Shown: positions 39,394-45,510 of the stretch, in pieces
Layout of the letters: every line of letters starts with the position of its first letter
Position numbering within the stretch: position 1 is the first letter of the stretch
Assembly: GCA_016859345.1 (NCBI GenBank)
Contig: CM029123.1
Coordinates: 2,207,501-2,271,500 of the forward strand
Direction: 5' to 3'
Source of the DNA: Istiophorus platypterus
Taxonomy: Eukaryota; Chordata; Actinopteri; Istiophoriformes; Istiophoridae
DNA: 64,000 nucleotides
Translations under genes and position numbers: made by a program
Notes under the pieces: model-generated
Databases searched by the model: none
Told to the model about the DNA's origin: nothing
Seen by the model: the letters and a program-made list of their open reading frames with translations, nothing else

Positions 39394-39659
39394 CCAAATA
39401 TTGCTTTAGCATTTGCTGACATTTATTTTAAAAAAGAAATTAATGGTTGATTGAAATTTCAGGAGCTGTTTGTTAGCATTGGGGTTTAGTGAGTTTATGA
39501 ATGTGGGGCATATCCATTCAAAGTTTGACTCAGTCCTTTCTTTCTGCAGGGTGACAGCAGTAGTTTTCGGGTGCAGCTGACTTATGAGGCACATGAAGCA
39601 CAGGACCTCGAGGCAGGTGACCCGGTCCAGTTTCTGGAGGAAGCGGAAAACGGACACTG
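2118..39659 (+). CDS. mcf2l: MCF2L-like (Dbs) Rho GEF, 3' part, 13 exons, incomplete at both ends
   Basis: Exons: 2118-2198, 3275-3415, 14024-14116, 16041-16119, 18799-18873, 20266-20302, 20536-20633, 26239-26334, 27702-27800, 32328-32399, 33068-33178, 35085-35194 and 39550-39659. They join without a stop and every junction phase agrees. The product is the C-terminal part of a Dbl-family exchange factor: PH domain, Ser/Arg-rich linker, acidic Ser/Glu segment, start of an SH3 domain. Members of this family load GTP onto Rho, Rac or Cdc42 at membranes; the catalytic DH domain would lie upstream of the window. MCF2L is preferred over MCF2 because the PH core reads AVGITENVKGD and the PH end reads LEACREASQ, as in vertebrate MCF2L, and because an SH3 follows. 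Teleosts usually carry two mcf2l copies, and the sequence does not tell me which this is. The exon completing the SH3 was not found. Confidence 0.88.
2199..3274. other. intron, 1.1 kb
   Basis: AT-rich intron between two PH exons. I see no element, second gene or conserved-looking block. It ends with a normal pyrimidine tract and acceptor (ttacctgatttcag). Confidence 0.8.
3275..3415 (+). CDS. mcf2l: mcf2l exon: PH domain middle strands
   Basis: 141 nt, 47 codons, phase 0 at both ends, donor AAG|GTCAGA. It reads VKDLARFKPMQRHLFLYDKM, then LLFCKKREETTDGHEKTPSY and SFKHSLK. The RFKPMQRHLFL block and the LLFCKKRE strand are the beta 2-beta 3 part of the MCF2/MCF2L PH domain. SYSFKHSLK leads into the next strand, finished by the exon at 14024. 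The intron after it is 10.6 kb, the longest in the gene here. Confidence 0.95.
3416..4783. other. start of the 10.6 kb intron
   Basis: No coding signal. It contains a short alternating purine-pyrimidine run (3713-3737) and an A-run near 3945. 4056-4700 has only short unsupported reading frames. Confidence 0.7.
3713..3737. repeat. (ATGC)n alternating purine-pyrimidine tract
   Basis: Reads acatgcatgcatgcatgcaca. It is self-complementary and could form Z-DNA or a small cruciform. No function is implied. Confidence 0.8.
4784..5460. mobile_element. possible solo LTR, about 680 bp
   Basis: The block begins TGTTAGG and ends TTTAACA, so it has inverted TGTTA/TAACA ends as LTRs do. Its purine-rich text (aaagacaggcacaaaatcaaacagaa, and so on) resembles minus-oriented LTRs of fish Ty3/gypsy elements. 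I see no clear target-site duplication, so it could be another interspersed repeat. A LINE begins directly after it. Confidence 0.35.
5470..8790 (+). mobile_element. decayed near-full-length L2-type LINE
   Basis: Three parts occur in the right order on the plus strand, in broken frames. (1) About 5540-5880: an ORF1 esterase-like stretch (VVVHAGSNSLKLQQ..., ending like GSW.l..NIELTL). (2) About 6330-7000: an endonuclease tail and linker (LNIRSIIQHEKLDQL, later VGLSDYC, then NSSSPWFSAEILSLLKERK). (3) About 7330-8300: reverse transcriptase with WKAAYVTPLYKRTETATVFN, IPKFTKI-like motifs, WFQSYLMDRQ, the catalytic LYADDTDLYY motif near 7970 and TYKYLCIWIDKKISF near 8190. The 3' end near 8730-8790 (gagctttgccctcaatgatattcaa) and an A/AAT-rich tail to 8830 close the copy. 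Many stops: inactive. Confidence 0.8.
8860..9590 (+). mobile_element. LINE endonuclease fragment (second, related copy)
   Basis: Near 8990-9050 it reads KAVILLGDLNINWPNIL, the GDFN motif of APE-type LINE endonucleases. A stretch near 9180 gives the VGLSDHN-type motif twice (gtctgatcataatctgtctgatcataat, a 12-bp tandem repeat). Then comes WLNEDVWSF near 9405. Same strand as the L2-type LINE just upstream but not continuous with it. Inactive. Confidence 0.65.
9591..10810. repeat. unclassified interspersed repeat and plain intron
   Basis: 9600-9860 (accattggtggcactagagagctc, then 'atgaaacttggtgg') resembles a high-copy non-coding fish repeat. Similar wording recurs at 14190-14980 and at 63240-64000. 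9861-10810 shows nothing I recognise. Confidence 0.35.
10815..13760 (+). mobile_element. decayed Ty3/gypsy LTR retrotransposon
   Basis: Blocks at about 10845-11050 and 13545-13700 are similar (tcctagt.tatttagt, cttgtgacaa.c.ttccagc.atc, gttcttg.tttttgtt), as expected for two LTRs; the right one may start at TGTCATG, 13358. Between them, in order: gag-like text near 11150-11700; a reverse transcriptase stretch at about 12750-12890 (VFNTPNGYHENHVMPLVNAW, then FVFVYLDDFLSFS with the YLDD catalytic motif); QFFVKAEKCGFHILASF-type text near 12935; and an RNase H start near 13255 (VEIDTSDMGIGAVLSQHY). Frames are broken throughout. Ends are approximate. Confidence 0.75.
14024..14116 (+). CDS. mcf2l: mcf2l exon: PH domain late strands
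   Basis: 93 nt, 31 codons, phase 0 at both ends. Acceptor gtctgtgcag, donor CAG|GTATGT. It reads MSAVGITENVKGDNKKFEVW then YNGREEVYIIQ. AVGITENVKGD.KKFE.WYN.REEVYI.Q is close to the MCF2L PH consensus and less close to MCF2. It gives the last beta strands of the PH barrel. The ATG at the exon start is internal, not an initiator. Confidence 0.95.
14117..15945. other. intron with repeat debris
   Basis: 14190-14980 looks like an old non-coding fish repeat (gggtccaagcacaggtggcactgaaaccctc...ctttcacattaatgctcataagtcaaattt). 14985-15430 holds a Tc1-like remnant, given separately. 15431-15945 is AT-rich and featureless. Confidence 0.45.
14985..15430 (+). mobile_element. Tc1-like transposase remnant, 3' part
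   Basis: Near 15135 the translation gives LQQNKDPKH, a degraded form of the (Q)HDNDPKH motif around the second catalytic Asp of Tc1 transposases. Near 15210 it gives LQSLDLNPIDPIWVELDK, the PSQSPDLNPIE.LW.ELK block before the catalytic Glu. Frame is lost upstream. Inactive. Confidence 0.7.
15946..16029. repeat. (TG)n microsatellite directly upstream of an exon
   Basis: About 42 TG units with one CA interruption near 15956. It stops 11 nt before the exon at 16041, leaving only attctttcccag as pyrimidine tract and acceptor. See the matching (CA)n array right after the exon. Confidence 0.97.
16041..16119 (+). CDS. mcf2l: mcf2l exon: C-terminal PH helix
   Basis: 79 nt, phase 0 in and phase 1 out. 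Reads APSMDVKNMWVSEIRKVLTG then QLEACR, with the invariant PH-helix Trp at 16068-16070. It matches the MCF2L segment of the form AP...K..WV.EIRKVLT.QL.ACR. The last base completes a Glu codon with the exon at 20266 (E-ASQ, as in MCF2L) or an Asp codon with the exon at 18799. Loss of this exon would shift the frame and remove the PH helix. The donor G|GTACAC runs straight into a CA repeat. Confidence 0.94.
16122..16155. repeat. (CA)n microsatellite directly downstream of an exon
   Basis: About 12 perfect CA units from 16122, then an interrupted tail to about 16155. It starts two bases after the splice junction, so the donor site is part of the array. It is complementary to the (TG)n array at 15946-16029. 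Confidence 0.95.
16156..18798. other. intron, 2.7 kb
   Basis: No coding exon or transposon recognised. 16995-17095 is a CT-rich low-complexity tract (ctctctttctgtttctctctgcttctc). The rest is ordinary AT-rich intron. Confidence 0.65.
18799..18873 (+). CDS. mcf2l: probable mcf2l linker exon, alternative cassette
   Basis: 75 nt, phase 1 at both ends. Reads DEMDEPHNTYEAVSSNGSKK then AVVKA, open in only this frame. Acceptor is the second AG of ttcagatcag (18797-18798); the first AG (18792-18793) would put 80 nt in and shift the frame. Donor GCAG|GTAACC is good. It falls between two exons whose phase it preserves, so it can be included or skipped. I do not recognise this peptide in other MCF2L forms from memory, so inclusion in mRNA is inferred from splice sites and frame only. 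Confidence 0.68.
18874..20265. other. intron, 1.4 kb
   Basis: No second gene or clear element. It includes a long T-rich run at 20036-20067. The pyrimidine tract before the next acceptor is modest (ctgtgttgtgttcacag). Confidence 0.7.
20266..20302 (+). CDS. mcf2l: mcf2l exon: start of linker after PH
   Basis: 37 nt, phase 1 in and phase 2 out, donor AG|GTGAGTAA (near-perfect). With the carried base it reads EASQLNIYGAPM plus the first two bases of an Arg codon. EASQ right after the PH domain is shared with MCF2L. Only 233 bp of intron separates it from the next exon. The two together are symmetric (phase 1 in, phase 1 out). Confidence 0.88.
20536..20633 (+). CDS. mcf2l: mcf2l linker exon, Ser/Arg-rich
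   Basis: 98 nt, phase 2 in and phase 1 out. Acceptor tctacttcaatag, donor GAG|GTGAGA. Reads RNVRKLALRQSDSSSPESGF then RRTNPSPNMRQKR. It is basic and Ser/Pro-rich, with no folded domain and several sites of the R-x-x-S and S-P type, so it is probably an unstructured, phosphorylated linker (inference). Joined to the exon at 20266 it gives AP-M-R-N-V. Confidence 0.9.
20634..23928. other. first part of the 5.6 kb intron
   Basis: No strong exon. Three weak phase-1 candidates (21593, 22888, 23591) are discussed under findings and rejections. 22245-22420 is a pyrimidine-rich low-complexity stretch. No transposon recognised before 23929. Confidence 0.55.
23929..25194 (-). mobile_element. Tc1-like transposon, near full length, inactive
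   Basis: Terminal inverted repeats: the left end acagtgccttcagacagaat pairs imperfectly with a right end ending tctctaatgccactg. The transposase is on the minus strand. NVLEWPSQKSDSNLIEHLRK near 24210-24300 is the catalytic VLEWPSQSPDLNPIE.L block. Upstream on that strand come remains of HTAQKKLDWLWDKSVN-type text and, near 24800, the N-terminal helix-turn-helix region. The plus strand shows the mirror text (ctgggccactcaaggacatt). Many stops. Its end sequence resembles the MITE at 32429. Confidence 0.8.
25195..26238. other. intron, second part
   Basis: AT-rich with T-runs and no element recognised. It ends with a good pyrimidine tract (cttcctcttgctttcccactcag) in front of the next exon. Confidence 0.7.
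26239..26334 (+). CDS. mcf2l: mcf2l linker exon (KRFTLQGLSN)
   Basis: 96 nt, phase 1 at both ends. Acceptor cccactcag, donor ACAG|GTAACG. Reads VDASASQSGHSVANARKRFT then LQGLSNRRSLPT. KRFTLQG(L/F)SN-type text is a known short conserved motif in the post-PH linker of Dbl-family GEFs (from memory, unverified), and RRSLP is a basophilic kinase-type site. The phase and length make it removable without a frameshift. The following 200 bp include a CAT/ATG-rich low-complexity tract but no further exon. Confidence 0.82.
26335..27701. other. intron, 1.4 kb
   Basis: Holds a short CATCAT-rich tract (26452-26490) and otherwise plain AT-rich sequence. The last 150 bp are strongly pyrimidine-rich before the acceptor ctccggctgtag. 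Confidence 0.75.
27702..27800 (+). CDS. mcf2l: mcf2l linker exon, poly-Ser
   Basis: 99 nt, phase 1 at both ends, donor AAAAG|GTACCT. Reads EPAAKEAEVPRRFSLTSSLA then SSSSSSFATRRTK. RRFSLT is a basophilic (PKA-type) site pattern, and a run of six Ser follows. GC content is well above the surrounding intron, which supports coding. The pyrimidine-rich coding strand also makes a spurious open frame on the minus strand (27589-27912), which I do not accept as a gene. Confidence 0.85.
27801..29867. other. first part of the 4.5 kb intron
   Basis: AT-rich. I see no exon, transposon core or RNA gene. Short open frames here lack splice sites or motif content. Confidence 0.65.
29868..30390 (+). mobile_element. 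Tc1-like element, internally deleted
   Basis: Left end cagttaggtaaataggtatt resembles the ends at 43857 (cagctaggtttattggtatt) and, inverted, near 61670 (aatatttatgaacctaactg). 30262-30385 (gaactgggtcactggtgtttat, gatctgactgctgatagaagc) matches 44925-45040 inside the larger copy. Transposase middle is missing. The right side is cut by the LINE that starts at 30391. Confidence 0.75.
30391..31860 (-). mobile_element. LINE 3' part: RT C-terminus, zinc knuckle, 3' UTR
   Basis: On the minus strand an intact 252-codon frame (31547-30789) is the longest coding frame in the window. It reads like the C-terminal part of an APE- or R2-type LINE pol. It contains DLWQTEPHHMTFLIRAVYDV, WRKVETPNCPLCSAKGMLEH and ILSSC: a C-x2-C-x7-H-x4-C knuckle. 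Upstream, in shifted frames, are ILWLLLVFEVPMSPLENLE (near 31700) and LNNIGLYGNSTKLRLPLKSL (31640-31580), the end of the reverse transcriptase. 30391-30788 is the 3' UTR, repeated at 33529. Its low decay suggests a recent insertion. It lies inside or against the Tc1 remnant to its left. Clade not certain. Confidence 0.82.
31861..32327. other. intron remainder, 0.47 kb
   Basis: No element recognised. Acceptor ttattttccctgaccag precedes the next exon. Confidence 0.75.
32328..32399 (+). CDS. mcf2l: mcf2l linker exon (KSKRHEIKSDPTPFG)
   Basis: 72 nt, phase 1 at both ends, donor GAAG|GTACAT. Reads GPLSASVKSKRHEIKSDPTP then FGYE. The even, unbroken text and matching phase support it as coding. KRHEIKSDPTPFGYE looks like a short linear motif rather than a folded domain; I do not know a partner. 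A MITE begins 29 bp after its donor site. Confidence 0.88.
32429..32593. mobile_element. Tc1/mariner-type MITE, 165 bp
   Basis: Inverted ends of about 65 bp: acagtggcttaagaaagtat on the left pairs with the complement of atacattctgaagccactgt on the right. There is no coding part. Ends resemble those of the Tc1-like element at 23929, so it is likely a deletion derivative of that family. It could fold as a long hairpin just downstream of a donor site. Confidence 0.85.
32594..33067. other. intron remainder, 0.47 kb
   Basis: Nothing recognised except AT-rich intron. Ends with ttggcttccctccag. Confidence 0.75.
33068..33178 (+). CDS. mcf2l: mcf2l linker exon, Ser/Thr-rich
   Basis: 111 nt, phase 1 at both ends, donor CCAG|GTAAAT. 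Reads DTLRGAMAAAGKCQSMTSST then STSAGGTSAVPRSTSQP. Low-complexity Ser/Thr/Ala text, probably disordered. Its frame and splice sites fit the exons on both sides. Direct LINE repeats lie on both sides of this exon and the one before it (30391 and 33529). Confidence 0.87.
33179..33528. other. intron, 0.35 kb
   Basis: No element or exon seen between the donor and the LINE copy at 33529. Confidence 0.7.
33529..33935 (-). mobile_element. 5'-truncated copy of the same LINE (3' UTR only)
   Basis: Nearly identical to 30391-30800 over about 400 bp, for example ggtgagctatgctttgactc, cattccatcaaacagcccag and gtaccagggaaatcctccta, with few substitutions and small indels. The match ends at aggccttgacc, at the stop of the LINE frame. 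Same orientation as the first copy, 3.1 kb away. Confidence 0.9.
33936..34170 (+). mobile_element. RTE-like LINE endonuclease fragment
   Basis: Plus strand near 34050-34150 gives SWTHLSVSNITGSGTKLLEK then NSLLFWSYLG. This resembles the (W.HL...GSGTKLLERGWTLFYSGVA) segment common in RTE/Rex3-type fish LINE endonucleases. Short, out of frame at both ends, abutting the truncated LINE copy. Assignment from memory. Confidence 0.5.
34225..34440 (+). mobile_element. tRNA-derived SINE
   Basis: A-box region near 34238-34255, B box GGTTCGATTCC at 34277-34287, then gctttggcaagatactgaac, gtttaaagcactctgagttg and agactagaaaagtgtttata. Same family as 1601-1874. Confidence 0.8.
34441..35084. other. intron remainder, 0.64 kb
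   Basis: Contains a T-rich run (34459-34505) and otherwise nothing recognised. Acceptor is ttcttgtcag. Confidence 0.7.
35085..35194 (+). CDS. mcf2l: mcf2l exon: acidic Ser/Glu segment before SH3
   Basis: 110 nt, phase 1 in, phase 0 out. Reads GWTQRRLPSMDTEDFETIPS then SAEESSNSSEEEGNHKN. The pattern GW....S.......W/T.SSAEE..NSS.EE.G matches the segment before the SH3 in MCF2L. Donor AAT|GTAGGT is chosen because the alternative 7 nt downstream (GTAG|GTAACA) would bring a stop after joining. Many casein-kinase-2-type S-x-x-E sites. Next exon begins with the SH3. Confidence 0.88.
35195..36339. other. intron, first part
   Basis: No element recognised. 35601-35813 is open on both strands but has no splice logic or motif content. 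Confidence 0.65.
36340..39150 (-). mobile_element. minus-strand LINE, RT region lost
   Basis: Minus strand, 5' to 3': ORF1/leader-type text near 38800-38560; endonuclease start near 38450-38280 (SDHHIAKFSLTETWL..., then GGGVATIFNSSL-type text); GDFN motif near 38090-38050 (KVFMVGDFNINVDVD); linker near 37700-37450 (FCPWFNSSTCILRQATRTLE then RIWGSTKLEQSRL, and YSSLIEENKNNPRFLF). The reverse transcriptase is missing. 36340-37250 is the 3' UTR: attcaaatttatttatacag at its end is the common fish LINE tail, and cgaaaaactcccttttaaca is also typical. Microsatellites sit in this UTR. Inactive. Confidence 0.72.
36561..36608. repeat. (TG)n plus G-run
   Basis: About 18 TG units to 36597, then 11 consecutive G (36598-36608). 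A GAGA/GACA purine-rich tract follows at about 36635-36715. Confidence 0.95.
39342..39391. repeat. (TA)n microsatellite
   Basis: About 25 perfect TA units, 158 bp upstream of the SH3 exon. No coding meaning; the open frame on the minus strand across it is spurious. Confidence 0.97.
39550..39659 (+). CDS. mcf2l: mcf2l exon: N-terminal half of SH3 domain
   Basis: 110 nt, phase 0 in, phase 2 out. Acceptor tttctttctgcag, donor TG|GTGAGC. Reads GDSSSFRVQLTYEAHEAQDL then EAGDPVQFLEEAENGH and two bases of the SH3 Trp. This is the usual SH3 layout: RT loop with acidic residues, L.(A/E)GD.(V/I)..LEE, then the ligand-binding Trp. MCF2L proteins end with an SH3 of this type. The other half (expected W.V......G.(V/I)P) must come from a downstream exon I could not find with confidence. 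Confidence 0.9.
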
Positions 39660-42600
39660 GTGAGCTCCAGTTGTTTCCACTGTAGGACTGTAGCAAATCA
39701 GTCAGCTTTTTCCTGCCCACTTATTGTTTCCCTGGTTTGGTTGCAGCACCCCCTGACTCAGCACTGAATTTAAAAACTCACTAAGTGGGTCACCATCTGC
39801 CAATTTAAACACGTTTTGTTCCTAAATAAAGGTGCAAGAGTACAAACTTACCATTCTGTTCCAAGTGCAAGAATTTCACAAGTAAGTTTAAAAATGAACT
39901 GATATTGCATTATACTTTATTTAGAGCACTAGTGTTAAGAATCTTATTCACTCTGTGTGCCCTCAATAAACTATAACTTTAGTGCAAGTCCTTTGTTTCC
40001 ACTCTCTTTCGCTGTTGTTAACAATTCAGCTTGTTAATGTGTGCATACTTTATTCCATTGATTGGCTATAGCCTATTATGAAAATGGAATGAATGGCCAG
40101 TTGTGAGCAGCAGCCAAATTCTCAGTGTCCGTTGGTATCACGCACATCTGGAGCATTCACAAATTTCTCAATATCATACAGTTGTAGAGCTGCAGTTTCG
40201 ACATGAAAAGTTATGCCAATTAGAAAGTGTGGGTGGCACTAAGGGCAGGCTATGGACCTTAAGTCCAGAATATTTTCAACAAAACCCCAAATCTTTACTT
40301 GTCATCGTCATACATGGCATTTTATGTTCTAAACCACAATCATATCTGCATAGGAATGAGTTTGCCTTAAATGGAATGTAAATAAGAGCAAAACCCCTCA
40401 CCTGAGTGGTCTTCTTGCTCAGCCCCATTCTGGTGGCTTGGAGATGACTCACTAACCAACATTTATATCTCAACTCAGGCCACTAAAAAGAAACAAGCTA
40501 ATAACAAATGGGATATGTATGTTTACTTTGTGATATATCTGTGATGTACACTTGCTTTAAAAAGTGTTCATTCAAATTAGTAACTTTACCACAGTATTAC
40601 ACCCTTTTCCACATTTTACTTGCACGTGTATTGTGTGTCTGCGTGAACATGCAGGATGCTTATAAGATATTAGAATTTACTTTAGAAAGCAATGCCAGGA
40701 TATTAAAATGTTGCAGAGAGCTGAAATTCTTACGGAATTGTACGCTGAATATGCCTGATCCTTGGTAATGTTGCTGATGATACTCTCCTTAAAATGTAGT
40801 CTTGTCTGATCTGGATTTTTTCCGTTTATGAACATGTCAGTTAGGCCAGTGTACTTCAACTGCCTTCCCAGTCACCAGATCTGAATCCAACAGAACACCT
40901 TTGTGATGTGGTAGAATAGAATTGTAGCCTGAATCTGCAGCTTAAAAAATCATGTCAACATGGAGAAGAGTGTTTCATGTTTCCAATATTTGTGAAATCA
41001 TGCCATGAAGAGGACAAAGGGAAGCCCTACATTCTATCTGTACTGGGGATAAGACACTATATAAAAAGATTAAATAAAAAAAGATTAAAAAGATTAAATA
41101 AAAGCCTTCCAGTAAAGGTATGACTTGAGTTCTTCTTTAAAAATGTCCAGAGACATTGCCCGTTGTATATACAGAACCTTAATCCCATTATTTTTCATCC
41201 CTAGCTTAGTTAAGATTGGTCAATATGTAAGAGAAGCCCATCACCACCATCGATTTGCAAGATTGTAAGTGATGTCACATTCAACACATTAGCTTTGTAG
41301 CCATTACTGGCTGTGTTGGGCAGTATTGCATTACTTTAGTAATATCTTACAATAATTTGATTACTTTTTTCAATAGCATGTAGAGCAAAGGTGTTTTCAG
41401 GTGCTACAGCCACTGCGGCCTTCATTATTTTGAGCTCATGATGGTTCAACATTTTCATCTTTCTGCCACAGCTCATCATGTAACCTGTGCAAACACAGTA
41501 ATGACAGCATTATTCAGTCTGCATCGACATGAATTATTATTAGTAATTCTCAGACAAGGACATTTAATCTTAGAAATAGTTTTGTGTGTCACATAACACA
41601 AGAGTACATGACAGTATTAACTAAGCTGTAAATATCTTGCAAATGCTAAAATGTCATTTTTTTCTATCGCTGTGTAATGTAGATTTCTAATATCTTGGTG
41701 TCTTCCACAAAAAGTTTTCAAATCACAGCAACACTTTATTTCTACTTTTTAAATATTTTCCAATGAAGCTTCTCAAAATAAACTATTTAATTCAGTACTA
41801 ATTATAGGGGGGAAAGAGACGGTGTTCTGAGATGGATCTGTTGTAAATGTGTTTGTGTAACAGAACGACAGAAAGAGAGAGAGAGGAGCAAGGATGGGCT
41901 GAGTGAATCACTGTGCTATGAACAGCTCTACCATGAAGCAACAACTTTTATGTTGCTATGACAAATGTAAAATTTTTTTGGTACATTATGAAAATGTAGC
42001 AAGCCACCACAGTCAAGGTAATTAATGGGAATTACTGGGGTAAATAGTGTCATATCGGTTTGCCTAGTGTCGCTAATGTTAGCAGTGCTAGCAATAGCAG
42101 CCTTCTTTCCTTGCAGGTTAGGTCCACATTTCTGTGTTGAACGTGGTTATCCAGTGTTCTGAGTGGTTATATGCCAGTATAAAAATAGCCTACATACAAA
42201 CCCTTTTACTGCCAAACTGTGCTGGTATTACAAGATGTCTTCTGTCCCACTTTCCACCTTGCTTATGTATAACATCTTGGCACAAGCAATGGGAGGAGGG
42301 TGCCACCAAAATCCAGGGCTGCAACGTCAACTAGTGGCAGGTGTCTGCATAGCATCATAGATGCAACGGTTAACTGACGTACATTAATAAAGTACTAATC
42401 ACTTTAATCGACTAGTATTTCTGGTGCCAAGAATAGCAAGGTTTAATTGTTTAGCCCAATAGTCCATATATCCCTGTATGTACCAACATCTTAATTGAAT
42501 TTTTTGATGAAAGAACCAACCACTACTACCTAGTAGTTAAATATTTTCTGTAACCTCCTTCATTTAACTTGACATCAAGTACAGAGCTGTTTTTTTCAAG

Positions 42601-43854
42601 TTCCTTCAGAAGATGTGGGGGTTGCAGAGAGGATTTCTTTCAGGTTCCATTGTCAAGATTGCGTGAATAGATTCAGTCCACTCTTATGTATATACTTAAT
42701 GGTTGCATTAATTCTTATTATATTAAATATTTATTTATACTACACAAACAGCATATGCATTTTAATAATGCCTAACATTAATTACTCGTATTGATGGTAT
42801 CTCTTCAAAACCTTCCTTTGCACTCACAGTATCCAGACATGCACACACTGCAAGTCCTCACCTGGGAGATCAAGATAGAGAATTCACCATAGTGTTTATT
42901 TGCTTCTTAGCTAGTCAAGATCCTTTCAACAAAGGAGATATGGCTTGTTCTGTCTGGTATAGTGCAAACAGCACCTGAAGGCAGTCACTCACTAAGCAAC
43001 AACACTAATACTTCCAACTCTCCACCGGCCGCCTTGCTGTAATACACTCCTCCCTCCGTTGCTCCAACTTTGTCAATTGCTTCCTCAATGTCTGGACCAA
43101 GTGCCAAGGGACTGGGTGGGTTTGGGCAAGCCACTCCTCTGGGAGAGGGAGGGAATGCTGGATGGAGTTTAGGTTGGATGGAAGGATGGAGCAGATAGGG
43201 ATGGAAGAGCTTTAGCTTGTTGAGTTGAAATAATCAGAGCATGATGTCACTGATTGCAGCCGATTCCCTTAACCTCCTTGTCCAATTGATTTTTCTCTCT
43301 ATTTTAGGTGGCGTGCACAAAGAAAGAAAAAATATATTAAGGCCAAGCTTTATTATCTCAGTGTATTTGTGTCGTTTCCTCATTTTGGTAAAAAGTGTGT
43401 GCTTAAAAATATGTTTTTGTCATATCATAAGGTACTCTATTAGGAGGCAAAGCAGCAGGTGTTATTTGGAGCATCAAGAGCTCCATATGTAAAAGCCCTG
43501 TTTATTTCTAGACAGACTATTTTTGGGGACTGGCATTCACCAAAAAGGACAGGAGCAGCCAACTACGACTCCTGAGGAGTCATGAGAGACATCCAGTCAC
43601 CAAATATAAAACTCTGTCAGTTTTCAGAGCAAACAGCTACAGCATTCCAAAAACAATGATTGTGTAAAAAAATGAAGCTGGTGGCCATTACAAAATCTAC
43701 AGTATGGTTGGAGAGTACGCACCTTGTTTTAGCTTGAACATGGTGATTCACATATTGAGAAAATACATTCAAATAATAATTAGGAATTTACAATGGGCAG
43801 TATTACTTCTTGAAACAGTGGCCCTGCTTACTTCAGAACTCTTCTCAAATCTCT
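39660..43854. other. intron or 3' flank, no confident exon
   Basis: AT-rich. Holds a Tc1 fragment (40850-41040) and one candidate SH3-continuing acceptor at 43307 (see findings). 41041-43240 shows only short unsupported frames. 43100-43200 is GGA/TGG-rich. Confidence 0.5.
40850..41040 (+). mobile_element. Tc1-like transposase C-terminal fragment
   Basis: Reads (L)PSHQ, then DLNPTEHL-like text from cagatctgaatccaacagaac, the PSQSPDLNPIEHLW block, then LQLKKSCQHGEECF. Frame broken by TAG near 40916. Small isolated fragment. Confidence 0.6.
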
Positions 43855-45510
43855 ACAGCTAGGTTTATTGGTATTTGGACAGTGAAACTATTTTTGTAAC
43901 TTTACTTCTGTATACAACCACAACAGATTTGAAATGAATGAATCTGAATGTGATTGTAGTGTAGACTTTTGGCTTTAATTCAAGAGCGTTCACAAAAATG
44001 TCACATTAACCATTTGGGAATTGCATATATTTTCATACATAGTCCATCATTTTCAGGGGCTAAAAAGTAATTGGACTACTGACAGTTGATCAGTTTCCGG
44101 GCCAGGTGTGGCCTGTTCCCTTATTATGTCATGAAAAATGAAGCAGGTAAAAGGTCTGGAGTTGATTTCATATACTGACTTTGCGTTTTGTAGTTTTTCA
44201 TGTTAACTTTTAGTCTCTGGTAAAAAGAGGTGTTGCAAATGAAGGAGACCATCGTTAGGCTGAAAAAAAAATTATAGAAATTTTTGGGGTGGTCAAATCA
44301 ACAGTTTGGTGCAGTCTTAGAAAGTGATGAGTGATGAGCTGATAAAAATACCTTTTGATGTTGCAAAGAAAACTGGCTGAAAAAACTAAACAAATATATC
44401 TGACAGATGGCAAAAACTTTAGGAGTGGGCAAATCAACAATCTGGAAATTTTTAAAGAGAGGATGCACTGGTGAGCTCAACAACATCAAAAGACCTGAAA
44501 GACCGTGGAAGACAACTAAAGTGGATGATCATAGAATTCTTTCCTTGGTGAAGAAAATCCCTTTGTGATATCTAGCGAAGTCAAGAACACTCTCCACGAA
44601 GTTGGCATATAACTTTAAAAGTCTACAATCAGGAGATGCCTTCATGAATGTAAATACAGAGGGTTTAACACAAGGTGTAAGCCAATAGTAACATTTAAGA
44701 ACAAAAAGGCCAGCTTTGGCTTTCCCAGAAAACGTCTAAAAATGCCTGCCCAGTTCAGAAACAAGATTATTTGGACAGATGAAACAAAGGTTGACTTGTA
44801 TGAGAATGATCGGAAGAGAAAGGAATGGAGAAGGAAAGGAACAGCTCATAATCCAAAGCCACCACATCATCTGTCAAACATGGTGGAGGTAGTGTTATGT
44901 CATAGGCATGTGTGGATGCTAATGGAACTGGGTCACTGGTGTTAATTGAGGATCTGACTGTTGATAGAAGCAGCAGGATGAATTCTGAAGTATATAGGGA
45001 AACACTATCTGCTCAGATTCAGCCAAATGCTGCAAAACTGGTAGGACGGTGCTTCACAGTACAGATGGATAATGACAACAAGCAACCCAAGAGCTTCTCA
45101 AGGCAAAGAAATGTAATATTCTTCAATAGTCAAGTCTGTCACTTGAATTTAACCAATCAGGGCCTGCTTTTGACTTCCTGAAGACAAAACTGAGGGCAAA
45201 AAGACCCACAAACGGGCAGCAACTGAAGGTGGCTGCAGTAGAGGTCTGGCAAAACAAACTCAGAATTTGGTGATGTCCATGGGTTCCAGATTTTTAATCA
45301 TCCATATATACATAATTATGTTGGTTTTTCCAAATACTTCTAAGCCCCTTAAAATATGGGACTATGTATAAAAATGGCTGTAACTTCTAATGTCAAACTT
45401 CTCTTTGAAAATCCTTAAATTAAAGCTTAAAGTCTGAACTTCAGACACATCTTGGTTCATTCATTTCAATCCGTTGTTGTTTTATACTGAGGCAAAATTG
45501 AAAAAAAGTT
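43855..45510 (+). mobile_element. Tc1-like transposon, nearly full length, inactive
   Basis: Left end cagctaggtttattggtatt. An N-terminal helix-turn-helix part lies at about 44230-44660 (KTLGVGKSTIWKFLKRGCTG then ELNNIKRPERPWKTTK). The catalytic part is at about 44742-45180 (NKIIWTDETKVDLYENDRKR, then GTAHNPKPPHHLSNMVEVV, GTGSLVLIEDLTVD, FTVQMDNDNKQ). WTDETK carries the first catalytic Asp; the second (DNDPKH type) is damaged. Related copies: 29868-30390 and 60850-61680. The right terminal repeat is not complete, and another element starts there. Confidence 0.82.

Noticed and set aside
39841..39882. 16-nt microexon with a perfect donor (CAA|GTAAGT)
   Set aside because: Joined to exon 39659 it would replace the SH3 Trp by Cys; the acceptor is weak.
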